Shown here in pieces: positions 63,298 through 64,000 of a stretch of 64,000 nt of DNA; the stretch's first letter is position 1, and each line of letters opens with the position of its first letter. The stretch comes from Prescottella agglutinans (GTDB lineage: Bacteria; Actinomycetota; Actinomycetes; Mycobacteriales; Mycobacteriaceae), in the NCBI RefSeq assembly GCF_004011865.1, contig NZ_RKLP01000014.1:57226-121225 (forward strand), written 5' to 3'. The notes beneath the pieces were generated by a model. That model made no database searches, had not been told where the DNA came from, and worked only from the letters and a program-made list of their open reading frames with translations. Made by a program: the position numbers and the translations under genes.

Positions 63298-64000
63298 TGA
63301 AGCGCACCGCCCTCGCAGCGGTCGGACTGGGCGTCGCCCTCGTCCTGACCGGCTGCTCCAACGACAGCGACGGATCCTCCGAGGCGACCACCTCGGCGAG
63401 CACGTGGACCACCCCCGCGGCGCCGACGGTCGACATGTCCCGGTTCGGCGCCCTGCCCGCCGTCCCGGCCCCGACCGCGCCGACCGTGGACTGCAGCTAC
63501 CCCGCCGCGGGCCCGGCCGCCAAGCCGGCCCAGGCGCCCAACGGCACCGGTGTGTCCGACGAGGGCACCGCCACCGTCGCCCTCACCACCAACGAGGGGC
63601 CGATCGGGCTGACGCTCGACCGCGCCGCCGCGCCGTGCACCGTCAACAGCTTCGTCAGCCTCACCCAGCAGGGCTACTTCGACGGCACCCCCTGTCACCG
63701 ACTCTCCACCTCGCCGGGTCTCGAGATGCTGCAGTGCGGCGACCCGTCCGGCAAGGGCACCGGTGGACCCGGCTACGAGTTCGCCAACGAGTACCCCACC
63801 ACCGCCTACGCCCCGACGGACCCGGCCGCCCAGCAGCCGCTGGTCTACCCCCGCGGCACCGTCGCGATGGCGAACGCGGGCCCCGACACCAACGGCAGCC
63901 AGTTCTTCCTCGTCTACGCCGACTCCGTCCTGCCACCGCAGTACACCGTGTTCGGCACCATCTCCGAGGAGGGTCTGACCACCCTCGAGAAGATCGCCGC
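63297..64000 (+). CDS. Second cyclophilin, lipoprotein form (cut by the window end)
   Basis: The ATG shares one base with the ppiB stop (TGATG). The visible 234 codons encode a signal sequence with lipobox LVLTGC (cysteine at 20), a Ser/Thr-rich linker, and a cyclophilin domain nearly parallel to the first one (CHRLSTSPGLEMLQCGDPSG, TNGSQFFLVYAD). The stop lies beyond the window. It is a tandem duplicate with a different anchor: lipid instead of a transmembrane helix. Confidence 0.9.
   Translation, partial: MKRTALAAVGLGVALVLTGCSNDSDGSSEATTSASTWTTPAAPTVDMSRFGALPAVPAPTAPTVDCSYPAAGPAAKPAQAPNGTGVSDEGTATVALTTNEGPIGLTLDRAAAPCTVNSFVSLTQQGYFDGTPCHRLSTSPGLEMLQCGDPSGKGTGGPGYEFANEYPTTAYAPTDPAAQQPLVYPRGTVAMANAGPDTNGSQFFLVYADSVLPPQYTVFGTISEEGLTTLEKIA

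Overview
The window is high-GC, gene-dense chromosomal DNA from a mycolic-acid actinobacterium, most likely Rhodococcus or a close Nocardiales relative. The evidence is gene content and order: mihF-gmk-rpoZ beside the pyr operon, pepQ-efp-nusB, aroE/aroC/aroK/aroB/aroQ, ruvX-alaS-rarA, and a glyoxalase-like gene plus hisS beside ppiB all match the mycobacterial (Rv-numbered) layout, and type VII secretion-type substrates and a BlaI/M56 pair are present. I see no rRNA, tRNA, CRISPR array, insertion sequence or prophage. The genus is inferred from protein resemblance only.

Region 1 (1-13065) is core metabolism on the minus strand. pepQ-efp-nusB ends at a 16-bp perfect terminator. Next comes the complete UMP operon pyrR-pyrB-pyrC-(membrane protein)-carA-carB-pyrF, most of it joined by 4-base start/stop overlaps, with a recognisable PyrR-binding loop just upstream of pyrR. 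After a second terminator come mihF, gmk and rpoZ. Region 2 (13213-25440) holds the shikimate genes with an embedded prepilin-type peptidase, then mltG-ruvX-alaS and rarA, and ends in a 52-residue cysteine-rich protein behind a CsoR-type palindrome.

Region 3 (25537-38572) mixes housekeeping genes (aspS, M23 peptidase, AI-2E permease, DUF389) with small regulated units: a TetR regulator with two near-identical palindromes, a FadA6-like thiolase behind a perfect palindrome, and a radical SAM gene with two LexA-type (SOS) boxes.

Region 4 (38951-54073) is accessory. A BlaI/M56/multicopper oxidase/lipoprotein unit has two related TACGTA operators and looks like a metal-stress response. A small cassette encodes a putative alpha/beta-barrel protein, a tautomerase and an MBL-fold hydrolase, with a LysR gene and an AT-rich, repeat-bearing promoter region. 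An MFS-TetR efflux operon has twin GTGAA-N6-TTCAC operators. A permease, two DUF1989 proteins and a urea/guanidine carboxylase-type carboxyltransferase form one operon, but the carboxylase lacks both its biotin carboxylase and its biotin carrier domain. This operon is the most unusual system in the window.

Region 5 (54152-64000) carries a type VII secretion-like substrate pair, malate dehydrogenase, a large STAND-LuxR regulator, hisS, a glyoxalase II-like hydrolase and two tandem cyclophilins, the second cut by the window end.
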